Assembly (NCBI GenBank): GCA_030426765.1
Contig: JAUHXV010000001.1
Location: 174,376-238,375 of the forward strand
Length of the DNA: 64,000 nucleotides
Reading direction: 5' to 3'
From: Bacteroidia bacterium
Lineage (GTDB): Bacteria > Bacteroidota > Bacteroidia > Chitinophagales > Saprospiraceae
How positions within the stretch are numbered: position 1 is the stretch's first letter; every line of letters starts with the position of its first letter. Shown here piece after piece: positions 9,138-19,102 of this stretch. Below the pieces are notes generated by a model. It was not told the origin of the DNA. It saw only the letters and a program-made list of their open reading frames with translations, and made no database searches. The position numbers and the translations under genes were made by a program.

Positions 9138-10385
9138 ATGATTCTGAGGACTATATACGAAAGTATTATACAGGCTTTCCAGCAATTGACGGGCAACAAG
9201 CTCAGGAGTTTTCTGTCCCTGAGCGGTATTGTCATTGGGATTATCTGCATCATCTCCGTCCTTTCAGCTGTCGATTCCTTAAAAGATAATATCAGCGAAA
9301 GTTTCGAAAAGCTCGGTAATGATGTGCTGTACGTAGATAAGCAACCGTGGAATGAGGATCCGAATCAGAATTGGTGGAAATACCGACGCCGCCCGGAGCC
9401 CAGCCATGAAGATCTGCTGGCGATAAAGCGCAAAAGTAAGCTTTCGTCGAAAGCGAGCTTCTCTGTTTTCCTTCCAAGCAGGATTATTAAGTTTGGGGCA
9501 AGCCATGTCGAAGGAGCATTTATGGCCGGCGTCACGGATGATTATTTTGACATTTTCAATCTGGCTTTTGAAAAGGGGAGATTCTTCACGCCCCTGGAAT
9601 CTGCGAAGGGGACTAACAGAGCTATTATTGGTGCGGTGTTAGCGGAAGAGCTTTTTGGTTCCATTGATCCGATCGGAAAAGAGATCAATATCAAGGGTCA
9701 GGATTTCGTCGTGATCGGTGTGCTCGAAAAAGAAGGGAATTCACTGATCAATATATTTCAGTTTGACGAAGCCGTACTGATCAGCTTTAACTCCGTGAAG
9801 AAACTCATCAATGTTAAGTCCCGATATACCTGGGGCACATCGCTGAGTATTAAAGCCAGAGAAGGGGTGAACCTGGATGACCTGCGGGATGAAATCACAG
9901 GCATACTCAGAAGTGAACGCCGCATCAAACCGAAAGAAGAAGAAAACTTTGCGATTAATCAACTCACTACGATTACCAACCTGATCGAACCTATTTTTGG
10001 CACATTGAATTTGGTGGGGATATTTATCGGGGGTTTTTCCATTCTGGTGGGGATGTTTAGTGTGGCCAATATCATGTTTGTATCCGTCAAGGAACGCACC
10101 AGTATCATCGGGATTAAGAAAGCCCTGGGCGCAAAAAAGTCCACCATCTTAATGGAGTTTCTGGTCGAATCGGTGATGCTGTGTATTATCGGCGGGCTGA
10201 TCGGATTGCTCAATGTCTGGGCGCTCATGGCTATAGCTTCGGCGGCTACTGACTTTCAGATGTTCCTTTCCAGGGAAAATGTGGTTATTGCCCTGATCCT
10301 GTCGCTCGTCATTGGGGTGTTATCCGGCCTGGTACCTGCTTGGCAGGCGGCCAAAATGGATCCGGTGGAGGCCATGCGAAAGTAA
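9138..10385 (+). CDS. MacB/FtsX-type ABC transporter permease
   Basis: 415 residues from the ATG at 9138. An N-terminal membrane helix (~20-42, LSGIVIGIICIISVL) is followed by a MacB periplasmic core domain (~43-270) and three C-terminal helices (~285-310, ~335-360, ~375-400) with the FtsX signature VSVKERTSIIGIKKALGA. It ends in the family-typical KMDPVEAMRK. Such permeases work with a separate ATPase and often a membrane-fusion protein in export or lipoprotein handling. No ATPase gene is adjacent, so the partner is encoded elsewhere. Confidence 0.88.
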   Translation: MILRTIYESIIQAFQQLTGNKLRSFLSLSGIVIGIICIISVLSAVDSLKDNISESFEKLGNDVLYVDKQPWNEDPNQNWWKYRRRPEPSHEDLLAIKRKSKLSSKASFSVFLPSRIIKFGASHVEGAFMAGVTDDYFDIFNLAFEKGRFFTPLESAKGTNRAIIGAVLAEELFGSIDPIGKEINIKGQDFVVIGVLEKEGNSLINIFQFDEAVLISFNSVKKLINVKSRYTWGTSLSIKAREGVNLDDLRDEITGILRSERRIKPKEEENFAINQLTTITNLIEPIFGTLNLVGIFIGGFSILVGMFSVANIMFVSVKERTSIIGIKKALGAKKSTILMEFLVESVMLCIIGGLIGLLNVWALMAIASAATDFQMFLSRENVVIALILSLVIGVLSGLVPAWQAAKMDPVEAMRK

Positions 10386-10411
10386 TTTCCGGGAGGGCAT
10401 AAAAGTGAAAA

Positions 10412-10440
10412 CCCAATCAAAGAACGAATTCCTGATTGGG
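10412..10440. terminator. Bidirectional hairpin between the permease and rplT genes
   Basis: CCCAATCA and TGATTGGG form a perfect 8-bp stem around 13 bases. A short T run follows on the minus strand, so it may end the infC-rpmI-rplT transcript and possibly the permease transcript too. Confidence 0.55.
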
Positions 10441-10497
10441 CTCTGACTGAAAAATATTCCGGAAGAGAGGTGAGACTCACCGGAAGTGTATCTGCTT

Positions 10498-10842
10498 TTA
10501 TTTGGCTGCTTTGACGACTGCTTTAAACGCTTCCGGGTGGTTCAGGGCCAGATCGGCCAGAGTTTTCCGGTTGAGTTCGATATTCGCTTTCCCCAGTTTG
10601 TGGATGAGCGTAGAGTAGGTCGTGCCATTCATGCGGGCGGCGGCGTTGATACGGGCGATCCACAGACGGCGGAAAGAGCGTTTTTTGAGCTTGCGGTGTT
10701 CGTACGCATAGCTCATGGCTTTATCTAAAGCATTTTTGGCAACGGTGTAAACGTTTTTACGGGCGCCGAAAAAGCCTTTGGTTGCTTTTAAGATCTTCTT
10801 TCTTCTTTTTCGGGAAGCAACGGCGTTGACTGACCTTGGCAT
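10498..10842 (-). CDS. rplT: 50S ribosomal protein L20
   Basis: 114 residues, full length. [35 protein letters not shown] and [18 protein letters not shown] are L20 signatures. It binds 23S rRNA early in large-subunit assembly. Last gene of the infC-rpmI-rplT operon. L20 represses this operon in several bacteria; no such site was identified here. Confidence 0.98.
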   Translation of the reverse strand: MPRSVNAVASRKRRKKILKATKGFFGARKNVYTVAKNALDKAMSYAYEHRKLKKRSFRRLWIARINAAARMNGTTYSTLIHKLGKANIELNRKTLADLALNHPEAFKAVVKAAK

Positions 10843-10917
10843 AATTGTTCATTTTGATCTGACAGAGGGCATTTCACCACTTTGGGCCTGGCAGACGGTT
10901 AATACATTGATTTCTAA

Positions 10918-11112
10918 TTATTTACACAGCATGCGCTTCACTCTGGCGGAATCAGCATCGCTCACCAAAGTAGATCCTCTCAGACGTAATTTGGTGTTCT
11001 TATCTCTGTTGCGCAGACGGTGAGACGTATTGGCCTGAAACCGCTTTACCTTGCCGGAACCGGTAAGTTTAAAGCGCTTTTTGGCGCTGCTGTGGGTCTT
11101 CATCTTTGGCAT
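10918..11112 (-). CDS. rpmI: 50S ribosomal protein L35
   Basis: 64 residues with the L35 signature [20 protein letters not shown] and the basic [16 protein letters not shown] segment. Middle gene of the infC-rpmI-rplT operon, 75 bases from each neighbour. Confidence 0.98.
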   Translation of the reverse strand: MPKMKTHSSAKKRFKLTGSGKVKRFQANTSHRLRNRDKNTKLRLRGSTLVSDADSARVKRMLCK

Positions 11113-11187
11113 TTCCTATAGATTTTTATTCAAAAGGAAGGCGAAGATAATGATAAATCCAGAATTAGGTAGATAATGTGCTGAAGA

Positions 11188-11775
11188 TTACTTTTTCTTT
11201 TTAGGCGCGATCATCACGATCATTCGCCGTCCTTCCATCTTCGGAAGGCTCTCCGCAGCACCAAATTCTTCGAGCTCTTTCAGCATTTTGAGCAGGAGTA
11301 GTTCTCCGCGCTCTTTAAAGACGATGGTCCGACCCCGAAAGTGGACATACGCCTTGACTTTTGAGCCCTCTTCGAGGAATTTCTGGGCATGTTTGACCTT
11401 GAACTCAAAGTCGTGCTCATCGGTATTCGGTCCGAATCGGATCTCCTTGATGACCGTTTTGGAGGTATTGGCCTTAATTTCCTTTTCCTTCTTCTTTTTG
11501 TTGTACAGAAACTTGTTGAATTCAATGATCCGACATACCGGAGGATCTGCATTTGGAGAAATCATGACCAGGTCTTCTCCCATATCTTCTGCCCAGTTGC
11601 GGGCTACACGGGTAGGGTATACACCGGATTCAATGGTTTTTCCGGCTACTTTACTGACTTCATCGAGGTTGTCGCCGACCAACCTGATATCCGGAACGCG
11701 GATATCGCCGTTGATTTTAAATTGGTATCTGTCGTCTTGTCTTCTGGGGTAATTACTGGAAAATCGTTTCGCCAA
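11188..11775 (-). CDS. infC: Translation initiation factor IF-3
   Basis: 195 residues. N-terminal domain ~15-85 (INGDIRVPDIRLVGDN; DPPVCRIIEFNKFLY) and C-terminal domain ~95-180 (IKEIRFGPNTDEHDFEFKVKHAQKFLEEG). It binds the 30S subunit and checks start codons. The only sensible start in frame is TTG at 11775; no ATG is available. Non-ATG starts are a known feature of infC that allows autoregulation. A short Lys tail ends the protein. First gene of the operon. Confidence 0.96.
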   Translation of the reverse strand: MAKRFSSNYPRRQDDRYQFKINGDIRVPDIRLVGDNLDEVSKVAGKTIESGVYPTRVARNWAEDMGEDLVMISPNADPPVCRIIEFNKFLYNKKKKEKEIKANTSKTVIKEIRFGPNTDEHDFEFKVKHAQKFLEEGSKVKAYVHFRGRTIVFKERGELLLLKMLKELEEFGAAESLPKMEGRRMIVMIAPKKKK

Positions 11776-11904
11776 TGAGTATAAATGTTTAGTTAAAAAT
11801 ATGCATGCTGTTCGCGCCCCCTTTTTTTTCGGGGAGAACCAGCTTGCTCAGGAATCCACCCTATATATATAGTAATGGACAGACTTGCATTTTAGTTCCT
11901 GAGA

Positions 11905-11912
11905 CAAAACTA
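11905..11912 (-). promoter_or_regulatory. -7 box (TAGTTTTG) for infC-rpmI-rplT
   Basis: Minus-strand TAnnTTTG match about 130 bases before infC. The leader it predicts contains a C4/G5 hairpin around a run of A at about 11,815-11,840. Confidence 0.45.
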
Positions 11913-11932
11913 AGATTTGATTACGGAATATC

Positions 11933-14473
11933 TCAGGTATTTTCATTTTCCATGATCAACTGACTGATAATAAGTTCCTTTTTCTCCTTGTCGAGATTGG
12001 CCTCCAGGTGGCTTCCTTCCTGGGGGTTCTTATTCAGGATAAACTCAGCCAGCGGATCTTCGATATATTTCTGGATCGCCCGGTGTAATGGCCGCGCACC
12101 AAACTGAGGGTCAAAGCCCTTTTCCGCCACGAAGTCCTTGGCATCATCACTCAGGGTCAGGGCATAGCCCATATTGCTCATGCGGGTATACAAATCCTTC
12201 AGCGTGATATCAATGATCTGATGGATATGCTCTCGGGCCAGGCTGTTGAAGATCACTACATCATCAATCCGGTTGAGAAACTCAGGGCTAAAGGTCCGCT
12301 TCAATGCACTCTGAATGACCGATTTAGTCATGTCCTCCGCAGCATCCTGACGGGCTTTGGTCGCAAAACCAACACCTTGTCCGAAGTCTTTCAACTGGCG
12401 GACGCCAATATTGGACGTCATAATGATCAGGGTATTTTTAAAATCGACTTTCCGGCCGAGACCGTCAGTCAGCATACCATCGTCCAGTACTTGCAACAGG
12501 ATATTATACACATCCGGATGTGCTTTTTCGATTTCATCCATTAGCACGACGCTATAGGGTTTGCGTCGCACTCTTTCGGTCAGCTGTCCTCCCTCTTCAT
12601 AGCCTACGTATCCGGGAGGCGCCCCGATGAGGCGGCTGACGGAAAATTTTTCCATGTATTCACTCATGTCCACACGGATCAGAGCATCTTCGGTATCAAA
12701 TAAATAACGCGCCAGAGCCTTTGCCAGTTCTGTTTTCCCTACACCGGTCGGGCCGAGGAAAATGAACGAGCCAATTGGCTTGGAAGGATCTTTCAGGCCG
12801 ACCCGGTTTCGCTGGATTGCCTTGGAGACTTTCACGATCGCCTCATCCTGCCCGATGATCATTTTCTTCAAATCTTCGGTCATGCCGACCAGTTTCTTGC
12901 TTTCGCTCTGAGCCACGCGATTGACCGGAATGCCGGTCATCATCGCGATCACCTCCGCGATATCATCATCTGTGACCGGGTATTTCTTTGTCTTTGATTC
13001 TTCCTCCCAGTCTTCTTTGGCCTTTTCAAGCTTGCGCACCAGCTTGGATTCGTGATCTCTCAGGTCCGCCGCTTTTTCATATTGCTGGCTTTTGACAGCC
13101 TTATTTTTCTCTTCCTTAATCTCTTCGATCTGGGCTTCAAACTCTTCGATATGCTTAGGCACATGAATATTTTTCAGGTGTACCCGAGCCCCCACTTCAT
13201 CCAGGACATCTATAGCTTTATCCGGCAGGAAGCGGTCGCTGATGTAGCGGTCACTCAATTTGACGCAGGCTTTAAGTGCCTCAGCAGAGTAAGATACGCT
13301 GTGGAAATCTTCGTACTTGCCTTTGATATTGTGCAGGATATGTTCTGCTTCTTCTGCGGAAGGTGGTTCGACAAGCACCTTTTGGAATCGCCGATCCAGG
13401 GCACCATCTTTTTCAATGTGCTGGCGGTACTCATCCAGGGTAGAGGCACCAATACATTGTAGTTCTCCTCTGGAAAGGGCCGGCTTAAAGATATTCGAAG
13501 CATCCAGCGATCCGGTTGCTCCACCTGCACCAACAATCGTATGGATCTCGTCGATAAACAGGATGACATCACGGGACTTTTCGAGTTCGCTCATGATGGC
13601 TTTCATCCTTTCTTCAAACTGACCCCGGTATTTGGTGCCGGCCACGAGGGCGGCCAGATCGAGCATCACGATGCGTTTGTCAAACAGATTTCGACTCACC
13701 TTGCGCTGCATAATCCGGAGAGCCAGGCCTTCTACGATGGCTGTCTTTCCGACACCCGGTTCACCGATCAAAATCGGGTTGTTCTTTTTGCGCCGGCTCA
13801 GGATCTGTGAGACACGCTCTATTTCGGTTTCCCGTCCTATGATCGGATCGAGTTTATCTTCTTCTGCCAGGCGGGTGATGTCTCTCCCGAAGTTGTCCAA
13901 TACAGGAGTGCGGGATTTGGAGGCTCCTCGCTTGGAACTGCCAAACTGGCTTTTTTCGGATTCTTCTTCATATCCACCCTCAGGATCGGATGGTCCTTGA
14001 TTCATAAATTCCTGATAATTGCCTGATTCCTCTTGAATAACATATTCTAATTCTGTCTTATATGACTCGTAGTTGATGTCAAACTCAGACAATACCTTGC
14101 TGGCAATGTTGTCGCCGTGCTTCAGGATGGAGAGCATCAGGTGTTCGGGGCTGATCTCATCACTGTTGAGATTCTTAGCTTCAAGAAAGGTTACTTTGAG
14201 GACTCTTTCTGCCTGACGGTTCAGCGGCACATTTCCGGCCGCTACCGGTGTATTTTCGGTTCGACCGTCGGAGATGGTGTCTTCGATCTTGAACTTCAAT
14301 TCTGAAAAATCCACATCCATTGCGTCGAGAACCCTTACAGCCAGATTGTCGTTGTCCTGGAGCATACCCAGCAGGAGGTGCTCTGTCCCGATATAGTCAT
14401 GGCCGAGTCGTAAAGCTTCATTTCTGCTCAGGGAGATGATCTTTTTGACTTTTGGTGAGAACTTTCTGTTCAT
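11933..14473 (-). CDS. clpC: ClpC-type AAA+ ATPase of the Clp protease
   Basis: 846 residues. The N domain (~1-145) has two Clp-N repeats. The first AAA+ module has Walker [14 protein letters not shown] near residue 238 and FIDEIH. A UVR-like coiled segment lies near residue 460 ([13 protein letters not shown]). The second AAA+ module has [14 protein letters not shown] near 576 and ends in the C-terminal D2 small domain (~750-846). It unfolds substrates for ClpP. The UVR segment and M-domain length mark ClpC rather than ClpA or ClpB. Inverted repeats upstream suggest regulation. Confidence 0.96.
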   Translation of the reverse strand: MNRKFSPKVKKIISLSRNEALRLGHDYIGTEHLLLGMLQDNDNLAVRVLDAMDVDFSELKFKIEDTISDGRTENTPVAAGNVPLNRQAERVLKVTFLEAKNLNSDEISPEHLMLSILKHGDNIASKVLSEFDINYESYKTELEYVIQEESGNYQEFMNQGPSDPEGGYEEESEKSQFGSSKRGASKSRTPVLDNFGRDITRLAEEDKLDPIIGRETEIERVSQILSRRKKNNPILIGEPGVGKTAIVEGLALRIMQRKVSRNLFDKRIVMLDLAALVAGTKYRGQFEERMKAIMSELEKSRDVILFIDEIHTIVGAGGATGSLDASNIFKPALSRGELQCIGASTLDEYRQHIEKDGALDRRFQKVLVEPPSAEEAEHILHNIKGKYEDFHSVSYSAEALKACVKLSDRYISDRFLPDKAIDVLDEVGARVHLKNIHVPKHIEEFEAQIEEIKEEKNKAVKSQQYEKAADLRDHESKLVRKLEKAKEDWEEESKTKKYPVTDDDIAEVIAMMTGIPVNRVAQSESKKLVGMTEDLKKMIIGQDEAIVKVSKAIQRNRVGLKDPSKPIGSFIFLGPTGVGKTELAKALARYLFDTEDALIRVDMSEYMEKFSVSRLIGAPPGYVGYEEGGQLTERVRRKPYSVVLMDEIEKAHPDVYNILLQVLDDGMLTDGLGRKVDFKNTLIIMTSNIGVRQLKDFGQGVGFATKARQDAAEDMTKSVIQSALKRTFSPEFLNRIDDVVIFNSLAREHIHQIIDITLKDLYTRMSNMGYALTLSDDAKDFVAEKGFDPQFGARPLHRAIQKYIEDPLAEFILNKNPQEGSHLEANLDKEKKELIISQLIMENENT

Positions 14474-14514
14474 GTGTGTGCCTGATAGAATATATTAAAT
14501 TATTGTCCAATATA

Positions 14515-14535
14515 AGAACATTTCATAAATGTTCT
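14515..14535. promoter_or_regulatory. Inverted repeat upstream of clpC
   Basis: AGAACATTT and AAATGTTCT are perfect 9-base arms around CAT, ending 42 bases before the clpC ATG. Suitable for a dimeric regulator; no known operator is recognised. Confidence 0.5.
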
Positions 14536-14595
14536 CTTCGTGTATTTTACCTGGTATCCAAAATGATTCCAACCTTGAAATCCTTCCTCAAAACC

Positions 14596-14641
14596 TGACA
14601 ATTCAACCAATCTCCCGGGTGAAAAATGACGAATTGTCATT
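14596..14641. promoter_or_regulatory. Second inverted-repeat cluster between clpC and the STAS gene
   Basis: TGACAATTC at 14596-14604 pairs with GAATTGTCA at 14631-14639, and a smaller repeat AATGAC/GTCATT lies at 14625-14641. The divergent intergenic region 14474-14851 holds these sites and the STAS promoter box and no gene. Confidence 0.35.
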
Positions 14642-14794
14642 ATAACGTGATTGGATGAATAAAGGTTAAGAATAAAAAGCGTAATTCCTGTTTTAATTAT
14701 GTTAAATGTCTTGCAGTAATGAAGATACGGGAAATCAAAACGCGCGGGGAAGCCCTGAGGTCAAAATTGAATAGGGGATTTATTGAAAATAGGG

Positions 14795-14802
14795 TATTTT
14801 TG
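14795..14802 (+). promoter_or_regulatory. -7 box (TATTTTTG) for the STAS gene
   Basis: TAnnTTTG match 49 bases before the ATG at 14852. It lies inside the longer open frame that begins at 14783, which argues for the later start. Confidence 0.45.
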
Positions 14803-14851
14803 CCATCGCGCTGTCCCTGAGGCAGCCAATATCATTGCCAACCAAGATACT

Positions 14852-15247
14852 ATGAAGTTTACTTTAGATAAACAAGAGCAATATGCAGTTTTGTCCCTTG
14901 ATGAGGACAATCTGAATTCCATAATTGCCCCCGACCTGAAATCCGAATTTGTGTTTCTTCGAAATGAAGGTGTGCGGAATTTGATTTTTGATTTGAGCAA
15001 TGTCAAGTACGTGGATTCATCCGGACTCAGTGCAATCCTGACAGCCAATCGACTGTGGAAAGATTACGGGAGTTATGTGATCACAGGTGTCGCCCACCCA
15101 AGTGTGGAAAAACTGATTAAGATTTCCAGATTAGACACGATCCTAGCTTTGATCCCTACAGTGAAGGAGGCCATTGATTACGTTCACATGGAGGAAGCAG
15201 AAAGACAACTCACCGAAGAAGCCTCATCCGAATCAGACGAAGACTGA
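14852..15247 (+). CDS. STAS-domain anti-sigma factor antagonist
   Basis: 131 residues from ATG 14852 (MKFTLDKQEQYAVLSLDEDN). Residues ~5-105 are a STAS fold, with the phosphorylation motif VDSSGLSAIL near 51-60 where the first Ser after Asp is the usual target. Such proteins bind anti-sigma kinases and free sigma factors when unphosphorylated. The C terminus is an acidic tail. No kinase or phosphatase partner is adjacent. It lies 30 bases upstream of rnz on the same strand, as often seen in Bacteroidota. Confidence 0.85.
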   Translation: MKFTLDKQEQYAVLSLDEDNLNSIIAPDLKSEFVFLRNEGVRNLIFDLSNVKYVDSSGLSAILTANRLWKDYGSYVITGVAHPSVEKLIKISRLDTILALIPTVKEAIDYVHMEEAERQLTEEASSESDED

Positions 15248-15277
15248 TCAGCATACATTATTTTCCGGGTTTAGGAG

Positions 15278-16216
15278 ATGAATGAATTCAATTTGCATGT
15301 GATTGGATGTGGCTCAGCCTTATCCATGCATGGCCGCCATCCTTCGGCCCAGGTGATCCGGTACAATCAACTCAAATGCCTCGTGGATTGTGGTGAGGGA
15401 ACACAGGACAGACTGAAAGAAGCCGGGATAAAATCATTTAAGATCGATCTCATTCTGATTAGTCATCTCCACGGTGATCACGTGTTCGGACTGCCCGGCT
15501 TACTGAGTTCGTTTTCACATTTAAAACGCACTGCACCCCTTACCGTATTCGGACCGGTTGGGTTAAAAGGCCTGCTGGAAAGTATTATCACCTATACTTC
15601 CTTAAAGGTGACCTATCCGTTGCACATCGTCGAACATGATGTCGATGAAATTAGGGAAATATGGTCGGATGACGAATTTCAGATTTGTGCTTTTCCGCTT
15701 AATCATCGGGTGCCCTGTAATGGGTATATCTTTAAAGAACGCAAACAAAAGGCGAGGTTTATCAAAGAAAAGGTAGAAGCCCATCAACTTACGCCCCAAC
15801 AGATCAAAGCTGTGGAAAGAGGTGAATCCATTACAGTATCAGGTAAGGAAATGGCCGCCGCTTCCTTTTTGCACCCGCCTGCCGATTTGCTCAGCTATGC
15901 ATATTGTTCGGATACACGGTTTGATCAGAGGATCGTGAAATGGATAAAGGGTGTTTCAGTTTTATATCATGAAACTACGTTTATGGAAGACAAACTGGAC
16001 TTGGCAGATCAGACAGGTCACAGTACAGCCCGACAGGCAGCGATGATCGCAAAAGAGAGTGATGCGAAATGTTTGATCACAGGGCATTATTCTTCTCGGT
16101 ATAAGGACTTGACTCCATTGCTGAATGAAGCAAAAGCAGTATTTCATCATGCATGGATTGCTGAAGAAGGAAAAAAATACGATCTCAGAAGCCTTATAAA
16201 CAGGGGAGAGTACTGA
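15278..16216 (+). CDS. rnz: Ribonuclease Z
   Basis: 312 residues, metallo-beta-lactamase fold. The zinc motif SHLHGDHVFGLPG is at ~62-74. Other ligands are FPLNHRVPCNGY (~145), the C-terminal YCSDTR and TGHYSSRY. It cleaves the 3' trailer of tRNA precursors, which matters here because neither tRNA gene in the window encodes CCA. Follows the STAS gene. Confidence 0.95.
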   Translation: MNEFNLHVIGCGSALSMHGRHPSAQVIRYNQLKCLVDCGEGTQDRLKEAGIKSFKIDLILISHLHGDHVFGLPGLLSSFSHLKRTAPLTVFGPVGLKGLLESIITYTSLKVTYPLHIVEHDVDEIREIWSDDEFQICAFPLNHRVPCNGYIFKERKQKARFIKEKVEAHQLTPQQIKAVERGESITVSGKEMAAASFLHPPADLLSYAYCSDTRFDQRIVKWIKGVSVLYHETTFMEDKLDLADQTGHSTARQAAMIAKESDAKCLITGHYSSRYKDLTPLLNEAKAVFHHAWIAEEGKKYDLRSLINRGEY

Positions 16217-16288
16217 TATTTTACCCCATAATCCCAATGAATTCCGTAAATTGAAACGTTTGGAATTAGCTTGGATTTGAAAAAGTAA

Positions 16289-16296
16289 TATATTTG
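16289..16296 (+). promoter_or_regulatory. -7 box (TATATTTG) for tRNA-Lys
   Basis: TAnnTTTG match 33 bases before the mature tRNA 5' end. Confidence 0.45.
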
Positions 16297-16328
16297 CGGG
16301 CTCAATACGCGATTGAGAAGACAAATAT

Positions 16329-16401
16329 GACAGCGTAGCTCAGCTGGTAGAGCAACAGTCTTTTAAGCCGTGGGTCCTGGGTTCGAGCCCCAGCGCTGTC
16401 A
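16329..16401 (+). tRNA. tRNA-Lys (anticodon UUU)
   Basis: 73 bases. Acceptor GACAGCG pairs with CGCTGTC, A is the discriminator, the D arm is AGCTCAGCTGGTAGAGC, the anticodon loop CTTTTAA gives UUU, and the T arm reads GGGTTCGAGCCCC. CCA is not encoded. Confidence 0.98.
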
Positions 16402-16404
16402 CTG

Positions 16405-16436
16405 AAAAGCACTCCGGACTCGGGGTGCTTTTTTTA
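16405..16436 (+). terminator. Terminator after tRNA-Lys
   Basis: AGCACTCC pairs with GGGGTGCT (one G-U) and is followed by seven T. Confidence 0.85.
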
Positions 16437-16512
16437 GTTTTTCTAAGCTCAACTTTTTACCCCTGTCTTTGTTTCGAAAGCATATTAACTAACTATTAAA
16501 GAAAATCAAGCC

Positions 16513-17358
16513 ATGAAAAAAACTTTATTTCTAACTATGTTGCTGGCGCTGTCTGCTACTATGATGACTGCCCAGATAAAGACTCCTGCACCTAGTCCGA
16601 GTGCGACGATTACACAGACCATTGGTCTGGTAGATGTAAGCGTGGAGTATTCTCGCCCAAGCATGAAGGGCAGAACGATTTACGGCGATCTCGTGCCCTA
16701 CGATAAAATGTGGCGCACCGGTGCAAATGCTGCTACGAAAATCACCTTCAGCGGTGATGTGAAATTTGGCGGCGCTGATGTACCTGCAGGTTCGTATGCG
16801 ATGCTGACACGTCCCGGTAAAATGGAGTGGGACTTTATGCTGTATCCATACGTTTCTGGAAGCTGGAGCAGTTACCTCGAATCAGACGTGGAAGCCATCT
16901 CGACCAGAATAAAATCCTGGCAAATGCCGGAAGGCGTCAATGTTGAATCGTTTATGATTGGTTTTGATAATCTGACCAACAACAGCGGTGATATCTACCT
17001 GCTCTGGGAAAAAACAATGGTGATGGTGCCGATCACAGTGAATACAGATGAAGCTGTTGAGGCGAGCATTAAAAGTGCCATGGAAGGCCCATCAGCAAAT
17101 GACTACTATGCTGCCGCTTCATATTACTTCGATGCAGGTAAGGACAACAAGCAGGCACTTGAGTGGATCAACACAGCTATCGATAAAGGCTACGACCGCT
17201 TTTGGGTGCAGCGCAAAAAATCATTGATCCAGGCTTCACTGGGTGACAAGAAAGGCGCAATCGCCAGTGCGAAAAAATCTCTCGAGATGGCTACTGAAGC
17301 CGGCAACGAAGAGTATATCAAAATGAACAATGAGTCTATTATGGAATGGAGTAAATAA
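16513..17358 (+). CDS. DUF2911 secreted protein with TPR-like C terminus
   Basis: 281 residues. Signal peptide MKKTLFLTMLLALSATMMTAQ. The DUF2911 domain (~25-175) has the typical TIGLVDVSVEYSRPSMKGR and MWRTGANAATKITFS. The C-terminal ~100 residues form TPR-like helices (QALEWINTAIDKGYDRFWV). Exported, probably periplasmic. Function unknown. A bidirectional terminator separates it from the converging symporter gene. Confidence 0.88.
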   Translation: MKKTLFLTMLLALSATMMTAQIKTPAPSPSATITQTIGLVDVSVEYSRPSMKGRTIYGDLVPYDKMWRTGANAATKITFSGDVKFGGADVPAGSYAMLTRPGKMEWDFMLYPYVSGSWSSYLESDVEAISTRIKSWQMPEGVNVESFMIGFDNLTNNSGDIYLLWEKTMVMVPITVNTDEAVEASIKSAMEGPSANDYYAAASYYFDAGKDNKQALEWINTAIDKGYDRFWVQRKKSLIQASLGDKKGAIASAKKSLEMATEAGNEEYIKMNNESIMEWSK

Positions 17359-17377
17359 ATCGACTCCTTCATAAAAT

Positions 17378-17410
17378 AAAAAAGCCGCAGCAAAACGCTG
17401 CGGCTTTTTT
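17378..17410. terminator. Bidirectional terminator
   Basis: AAAAAAGCCGCAGC and GCTGCGGCTTTTTT form a perfect 14-bp stem with a 5-base loop. It sits between two converging genes and has T runs on both strands. Confidence 0.92.
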
Positions 17411-17414
17411 ATTA

Positions 17415-19100
17415 TCAGACCTCTGATGTTTTCATTTTATCGGGAAGTATCATATTGAAAATCAAACCCAGAATAATGACAGCACCGCAACCAATGACAT
17501 TGTACCACAGGAATCCTATCTCTGTCGTCAGGAAGCACGTGAGTACAATAGCTTGTGCAAATAAAGCACCAACAAATACTGCCGTAGAAGACATACGTTT
17601 AATAAAAAATGCAGAAAGGAAAATCCCGAGGATCGTACCATAAAAGATCGAGCCCACGATGTTGACAAATTGTATCAGATTCTCAAAGAGACTTCCAAAC
17701 GTCGCAAAACAAATGGCGATGACACCCCACATTAGGGTAAAAAGTTTGGAAGCATTGATAAAATGATGTTCAGAACCCTCCTTATGGAACAATCGTTTGT
17801 AAAAATCCATCGTTGTGGTTGAGGCCAGGGCATTCAGCTCTGACGCTGTGGACGACATGCCGCCAGCCATGATCGCCGCGATGAGCAGACCGATGATACC
17901 TTTGGGCAGATAGTCCAGAATAAAGCGAATGAAAATGTAATCGCGATCGTTAGACTCGACTTCAGGTAGCGTGGTTTCGATGAGCTGCTTAGCTTCCTGG
18001 CGCAGTGCAGTCTCGCGAGCAACACTTTCTTCCAGCCTTACAGGATCCACCTCTTTGGTTTCACCAGATAAAACAGGAGCAAATAATGTCTGTCGATTAG
18101 CGTGCTCTTTAGTCCATTGATTTTGCAGATCAGCATAGGCTGGACCGGCTGACGTTTCCTGTACCTGCTGCTCAGCATACGAGTTGAAAAAAAGCGGGGA
18201 TTCGTGAAACTGGTAAAACACAAATACCATCACACCTGTCAGCAGAATGGCAAACTGCATTGGAATTTTAAAAATCGCATTAAACAACAACCCCAATCGG
18301 CTCTGTCGAATCGATTGCCCGGAAATATACCGCTGAGCCTGCGACTGATCTGTTCCGAAATAAGCCAATGCCAAAAAAGTACCACCGGTAATGCCTGACC
18401 AGAATGTATACCGACTGTTCCAGTCAAATCCAAAGTCGACTACATTCAGCCGGTTGTTGGCTCCCGCAATGTGCAGTGCTTCCGAAAAACCAATACCTGT
18501 CGGCAATGAATTGACGGTAATGATAAACGCAATCGCGATTCCACCCATCATCACCAGCATTTGGAATTTATGTGAGGCACTGACGGCTTCAGTGCCACCA
18601 AATAAAGTATATAAAGTCACCGTAGCCCCGATAGCCAAAATAGTCAGATTTAGATTCCATCCCAGAATGCTCGACAGAATAATCGAAGGAGCAAAAATCG
18701 TAATGCCGGCACCTAATCCGCGCTGAATAAGAAAAAGAAAAGCCGCAAGAAATCGCGTTTTGACATCAAATCGTTTTTCGAGATACTCATACACCGTATA
18801 CACCTTCATCCTGAAAAAACGAGGAATAAAAAATATGCAGATAATGATCATGGCAATCGGAAGGCCAAAGTAAAACTGCACGAAGCCCATGCCATCGCTG
18901 AAGCCCTGCCCTGGTGTTGAAAGAAAAGTGATAGCGCTGGCTTGTGTCGCCATGACGGATAATCCAATGGTCCACCATTTCGAAGAATGGCCCCCTTTGA
19001 TATAGGCCTCCATGTCATCATCCTTTCTGGTCTTCCAGATACCGTAAAAAACAATAAAAGCCGTGGTACTGATGAGTACGATCCAGTCTATTCCACTCAT
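17415..19100 (-). CDS. Sodium:solute symporter (SSS family)
   Basis: 561 residues with about 13 membrane helices. SSS features: the early WWTIGLSVMATQASAITFLSTPG segment (broken here), the GGTEAVSASHK loop and AGGMSSTASELNALASTTT, a likely sodium-site helix. A charged insertion of ~90 residues (~315-400) lies between helices. Substrate not predictable; the upstream PIG-L gene suggests an amino-sugar- or sugar-related compound. It begins two bases after a 41-residue membrane peptide gene. Confidence 0.9.
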   Translation of the reverse strand: MSGIDWIVLISTTAFIVFYGIWKTRKDDDMEAYIKGGHSSKWWTIGLSVMATQASAITFLSTPGQGFSDGMGFVQFYFGLPIAMIIICIFFIPRFFRMKVYTVYEYLEKRFDVKTRFLAAFLFLIQRGLGAGITIFAPSIILSSILGWNLNLTILAIGATVTLYTLFGGTEAVSASHKFQMLVMMGGIAIAFIITVNSLPTGIGFSEALHIAGANNRLNVVDFGFDWNSRYTFWSGITGGTFLALAYFGTDQSQAQRYISGQSIRQSRLGLLFNAIFKIPMQFAILLTGVMVFVFYQFHESPLFFNSYAEQQVQETSAGPAYADLQNQWTKEHANRQTLFAPVLSGETKEVDPVRLEESVARETALRQEAKQLIETTLPEVESNDRDYIFIRFILDYLPKGIIGLLIAAIMAGGMSSTASELNALASTTTMDFYKRLFHKEGSEHHFINASKLFTLMWGVIAICFATFGSLFENLIQFVNIVGSIFYGTILGIFLSAFFIKRMSSTAVFVGALFAQAIVLTCFLTTEIGFLWYNVIGCGAVIILGLIFNMILPDKMKTSEV

Positions 19101-19102
19101 CT

